DNA of 64,000 nt, taken from the NCBI RefSeq assembly GCF_017826695.1, contig NZ_JAFFZW010000001.1, positions 744,001 through 808,000 on the forward strand, read 5' to 3'. The stretch is from Pseudomonas alliivorans (GTDB taxonomy: Bacteria > Pseudomonadota > Gammaproteobacteria > Pseudomonadales > Pseudomonadaceae). A program made the translations under genes and the position numbers. Shown here piece after piece: positions 61,372 to 64,000 of this stretch; position 1 is the first letter of the stretch; each line of letters starts with the position of its first letter. The notes below the pieces were generated by a model. It was not told the origin of the DNA. It ran no database searches and worked only from the letters and a program-made list of their open reading frames with translations.

Positions 61372-62538
61372 ATGTATCGCTTTTTCGAGCAATTGAGTTC
61401 ACGTATCACTGCGCCTTTCGTCGGTGAGACCAAACGCAACAGTAAAGTCTGGCAGTGTCAGTGCGGACAGTCGGTGTTTTTTCCCAATACCCAATGCCTG
61501 GCGTGTTCGGCGGCGTTGGGTTACCTGCCTGAGCAGGGGCGTATCGCGGCGCTGGAGCCAGGGCCTGAACCCACTACGTGGCGCCTGAGCGCTGAGCCGG
61601 ATGCAGGTCTCTATCGGCGTTGCGCGAACCTGGACACGCCTGCGGCCTGCAACTGGTTGTTCCCGGCCCACAACATGGGTGAGTTCTGCGTTGCCTGCAG
61701 CCTCAACCGGACCATCCCGGACCTGTCTGTCCCTGAAAATGGCGAGCGCTGGCGCAAGGTCGAGACTGCCAAGCGGCGTCTCGTCGCGCAGCTGATTTCC
61801 CTGGGCCTGCAGGTCGTTCCCAAGACAATTGATGAAGAAGCGGGTCTGGCATTCGACTTTGTTGGCGTCGATCTGGAAGGCAATCTGCCCACCACCGGTC
61901 ACGCCAACGGCCTGATCACGCTGAACATCGAAGAAGCGGACGATGCACACCGCGAAGCCATGCGCGTGCAGATGCATGAACCCTATCGCACCTTGCTCGG
62001 CCATTTCCGCCACGAAGTCGGCCATTATTACTGGGATCGGTTGATCGCCAATACGTATTGGCAGGAAAGCTACCGCAACCTGTTCGGCGATGAGCGCGCC
62101 AGCTATGCCGATGCGCTGGATCATCATTACAAGAACGGTGCGCCTGACAACTGGCAGGAAAGCTTTGTCAGCGCGTACGCCACCATGCACCCTTGGGAAG
62201 ACTGGGCCGAGACCTGGGCGCATTACCTGCACATGATGGATGCGGTCGACACGGCGCTCGGTTTCGGCATGAGCGCTCGCGACATGGAACTCGACTATCA
62301 GCCGTTCCCGTTGGAAACGCTGTTCGATCCACAACACCCCGGCGGCCCGGCATTCCTGTCGTTCGTCAACGCCTGGATCGAACTGGCCGGGATGCTCAAC
62401 GAGCTGTCACGCAGCATGGGCCAGCCGGATTTCTACCCGTTTGTACTGCCGCCCGCGGTCATTGCCAAACTGCACTTCATCCATCTGGTGATCCAGGATG
62501 CCGGCGGCAAGGCGGATGAGGTGTTGCAGGCTCAGTGA
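61372..62538 (+). CDS. Putative zinc-binding metallopeptidase with N-terminal zinc ribbon (DUF2248-like)
   Basis: A 388-residue cytoplasmic protein. The N-terminus has a zinc ribbon with Cys29, Cys31, Cys42 and Cys45 (WQCQCGQ...QCLACS) and another Cys pair (FCVAC) near 106. HEVGH at 214-218 is a metallopeptidase-type zinc site; the downstream region YATMHPWEDWAETWAHYLHMMD holds the probable third ligand. ATG 61372 follows GGGAG at 6 bases; an ATG at 61348 is possible but less likely. The substrate is unknown. It is monocistronic, beside ligA. Confidence 0.85.
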   Translation: MYRFFEQLSSRITAPFVGETKRNSKVWQCQCGQSVFFPNTQCLACSAALGYLPEQGRIAALEPGPEPTTWRLSAEPDAGLYRRCANLDTPAACNWLFPAHNMGEFCVACSLNRTIPDLSVPENGERWRKVETAKRRLVAQLISLGLQVVPKTIDEEAGLAFDFVGVDLEGNLPTTGHANGLITLNIEEADDAHREAMRVQMHEPYRTLLGHFRHEVGHYYWDRLIANTYWQESYRNLFGDERASYADALDHHYKNGAPDNWQESFVSAYATMHPWEDWAETWAHYLHMMDAVDTALGFGMSARDMELDYQPFPLETLFDPQHPGGPAFLSFVNAWIELAGMLNELSRSMGQPDFYPFVLPPAVIAKLHFIHLVIQDAGGKADEVLQAQ

Positions 62539-62580
62539 GCCGCAGGGAAAGCGCGCCTCTCGCAGAACCGGGCGCTGGCG

Positions 62581-63069
62581 TTAAAGCTTCAATACCAGTC
62601 GGCGCTCGAAGCCTATCCGTCCGCGATAGGCTTCGCCGGTATCGATCCAGCCCTGTCCGACATACAACCGAATAGCCGCCGCATTGTCGGCATCCACCGA
62701 CAGCATCAGTTGCTGGATATCCGGCCATTTCAAGCCCAGTGCCGCAGGCAACGCCTTCAGGCACACCTTGCCCAGGCCTTTGCCCTGTTCTCGCCGGTCA
62801 ATCTGCAGCGCATGCAAGGTCGCAGTGGCCTCTTCCAGTGCCCAGTGCGGCAGGCAATCCCCACGCTTGAGCATGAAAAAGCCCTTGGGCACTTCATCGA
62901 CCAAAAACACGAAGCCTGCGATGTCGGCGCTGGGATTGACCAGCAGGGTATTGAGCGCAGCGTGGATATCGCCAGAGAACGGGATCTGTTCCGGCGCGAT
63001 CTGGAGGCGTTCGAGCTGTTGGCATTGTGTCGGCGTGAGTGCTTCGTAGCTGACCAATCGAGTCTGCAT
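62581..63069 (-). CDS. GNAT-family N-acetyltransferase
   Basis: A 162-residue GNAT enzyme with the acetyl-CoA-binding motif (RREQGKGLGKVCLKAL) and the motif B region (LSVDADNAAAIRLYVGQGW). ATG 63069 is preferred to a TTG at 63075. Acceptor substrate unknown. It is convergent with the metallopeptidase-like gene. Confidence 0.88.
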   Translation of the reverse strand: MQTRLVSYEALTPTQCQQLERLQIAPEQIPFSGDIHAALNTLLVNPSADIAGFVFLVDEVPKGFFMLKRGDCLPHWALEEATATLHALQIDRREQGKGLGKVCLKALPAALGLKWPDIQQLMLSVDADNAAAIRLYVGQGWIDTGEAYRGRIGFERRLVLKL

Positions 63070-63265
63070 GGGCAACCTGGCGGCTGATTATGATCGGAGT
63101 GGCAGAGTACAGGATCATTCTGTCTCTCTTCCAGCGCTCGAAGCTCGTCCCGGCCCCGTCACACAAGTGCTTGAGCCTGATCGAAATTTTTATCGAAACC
63201 AGTGGTTGTAAACTCGCTCCAGACCGGTACAATGGCGCGGCTCGCCAACTGGTGAGCGTCGTTAT

Positions 63266-63375
63266 GGTGACCCCATCGGTCCCCCCGCAACGATTACCCG
63301 TGAACCTGGTCAGATCCGGAAGGAAGCAGCCACAGCGGGAACATTGTGTGCCGGGGTGTGGCTGGTGGGGGCACC
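63266..63375 (+). ncRNA. ffs: 4.5S RNA of the signal recognition particle
   Basis: The universally conserved Ffh-binding region is present: GTCAGATCCGGAAGGAAGCA starting near 63308, paired with TGTGCCGGGGTGTGGCTGG. The ends GGTGACCCCA (63266) and TGGGGGCACC (to 63375) pair to close a single long hairpin of about 110 nt. The small type without an Alu domain is normal for gammaproteobacteria. It targets inner-membrane proteins with Ffh. Confidence 0.92.
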
Positions 63376-63528
63376 ACCTTAACGAGCCTCTGTCGGTCCT
63401 CGACGCAGCAACACACCTGACCTTATTGAATCGCCCGATCTGAATCTTCCGTCCGCTCATGCGTTCGCCTCAGCCATCGATATCCGCTCCCTGGATAATC
63501 GACGCCAACGCTCAGTGCATCTGTCTGA

Positions 63529-64000
63529 CTACAGCTCACCCTCAAGAAATATCCGGCGGCGGTCCTTGCGGCCTATGTTCTCGTGTTTGCACACGTCGTA
63601 AAGCGCGTCGAAGCGGCTCATTACGACGCTGTCACGCTGGGTCATTCGATAAACCAGCCTGTCGTAGTCCGCTTCGGTAATGAACTTGTACAAGCCACGC
63701 CTGTAAAGAAAGCCCGTTTGAAAGGCGAGCGTTTCGGCAGCGTAGGGTGTCGGGCCGACGAAGCAGTTTTCCATGTCGATGACTTTCATCGGTTCGGCGC
63801 TGTTCTCGTCCAGCATGATGTTCAGCGCGGAGTAGTCCATGTGGTAGATGCCCTTGGCATTGCTGCGCCGCAGTAACTCAAGTGCATGTTCCACAAACCA
63901 GTGAACGCGTTCCGGGTTTTGCTCGAGCCAGTCCTGGCCGTCGCAATACCCGTCCAGCAGCTCGGTGAGCAGCAGTGTTTCCTGCACCAGCCCCAAGCCG
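63529..64000 (-). CDS. Kinase-fold protein (YrbL / LPS-kinase-like), 5' truncated
   Basis: The frame is open to the window end, so the N-terminus is missing. The visible 157 residues contain a kinase-like catalytic loop HMDYSALNIML (HxD...N) and a following VIDMENCF (in place of DFG), as in the LPS-kinase/YrbL families. GLVQETLLLTELLDGYCD precedes it. It probably phosphorylates a small molecule or lipopolysaccharide core, but the substrate is not known. It is convergent with ffs. Confidence 0.75.
   Translation of the reverse strand, partial: GLGLVQETLLLTELLDGYCDGQDWLEQNPERVHWFVEHALELLRRSNAKGIYHMDYSALNIMLDENSAEPMKVIDMENCFVGPTPYAAETLAFQTGFLYRRGLYKFITEADYDRLVYRMTQRDSVVMSRFDALYDVCKHENIGRKDRRRIFLEGEL

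Overview
This window comes from the chromosome of a fluorescent Pseudomonas, most probably a member of the P. syringae group. That assignment rests on gene content and order, not on any database search. The supporting blocks are smc-zipA-ligA with a nearby 4.5S RNA gene, the aotJQMOP-argR and aruC-F-G-D-B-(small gene)-E arginine clusters, phhABC with divergent phhR, acdS with divergent acdR, and dispersed inverted-repeat (REP/REPIN-like) elements. GC content is high and coding density is typical. I see no prophage, insertion sequence, CRISPR array, rRNA or tRNA gene.

Layout. 1-2.9 kb: the end of a urea/short-chain-amide ABC transporter (urtD/urtE type), then formamidase FmdA and its zinc-ribbon partner FmdB. 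3.1-10.7 kb: TspO, a glutathione S-transferase, an HBM-type chemoreceptor with its own FliA promoter, an EamA exporter with a divergent LysR regulator, and a large hybrid sensor kinase. 10.9-12.6 kb: ACC deaminase AcdS and its Lrp-type regulator AcdR. 12.7-15.4 kb: an AraC regulator facing a two-gene unit made of a LysE exporter and an unrecognised 429-residue protein with an HDLGH motif. 15.6-17.5 kb: a YedI/DUF808 membrane protein and a Tsx-like nucleoside porin. 17.8-23.9 kb: purine-ring degradation (puuD, allA, alc, uraD, puuE, divergent uraH) with a GntR regulator. 24-25.8 kb: an MFS transporter and two very small genes. 26-30.3 kb: phenylalanine/tyrosine catabolism (phhABC, phhR). 31-33 kb: acetyl-CoA synthetase. 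33.6-47 kb: arginine uptake, the regulator ArgR and the arginine succinyltransferase pathway. 47-53.1 kb: guanine deaminase and xanthine dehydrogenase. 53.4-61.1 kb: a GntR regulator, smc, zipA and ligA. 61.4-64 kb: a zinc metallopeptidase-like protein, a GNAT acetyltransferase, ffs (4.5S RNA) and a truncated kinase-fold gene.

How the genes work together. Much of the window serves nitrogen and carbon scavenging. Nucleosides can enter through the Tsx-like porin. Guanine is deaminated by GuaD, xanthine is oxidised to urate by XdhABC, urate is opened by PuuD, UraH and UraD to allantoin, and PuuE, Alc and AllA complete the route to glyoxylate plus two urea. The amide/urea transporter and formamidase at the left edge fit the same nitrogen theme. 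Arginine is imported by AotJQMP and degraded through AruFG, AruB, AruC, AruD and AruE to glutamate and succinate, with ArgR-type boxes visible upstream of aotJ and aruC. Phenylalanine is hydroxylated and transaminated by PhhABC under PhhR. AcdS can break down the plant ethylene precursor ACC, which fits a plant-associated lifestyle.

The least explained region is 12.7-15.4 kb, where a possible metal-dependent enzyme of unknown family is fused transcriptionally, with no gap, to an amino-acid-type exporter. Other points for follow-up are the changed AAA+ motifs of PhhR, candidate shared operators of the purine-cluster GntR regulator, CA-rich Crc/Hfq-like sites at acs, phhA and phhR, and two tiny genes separated by a 43-nt hairpin.
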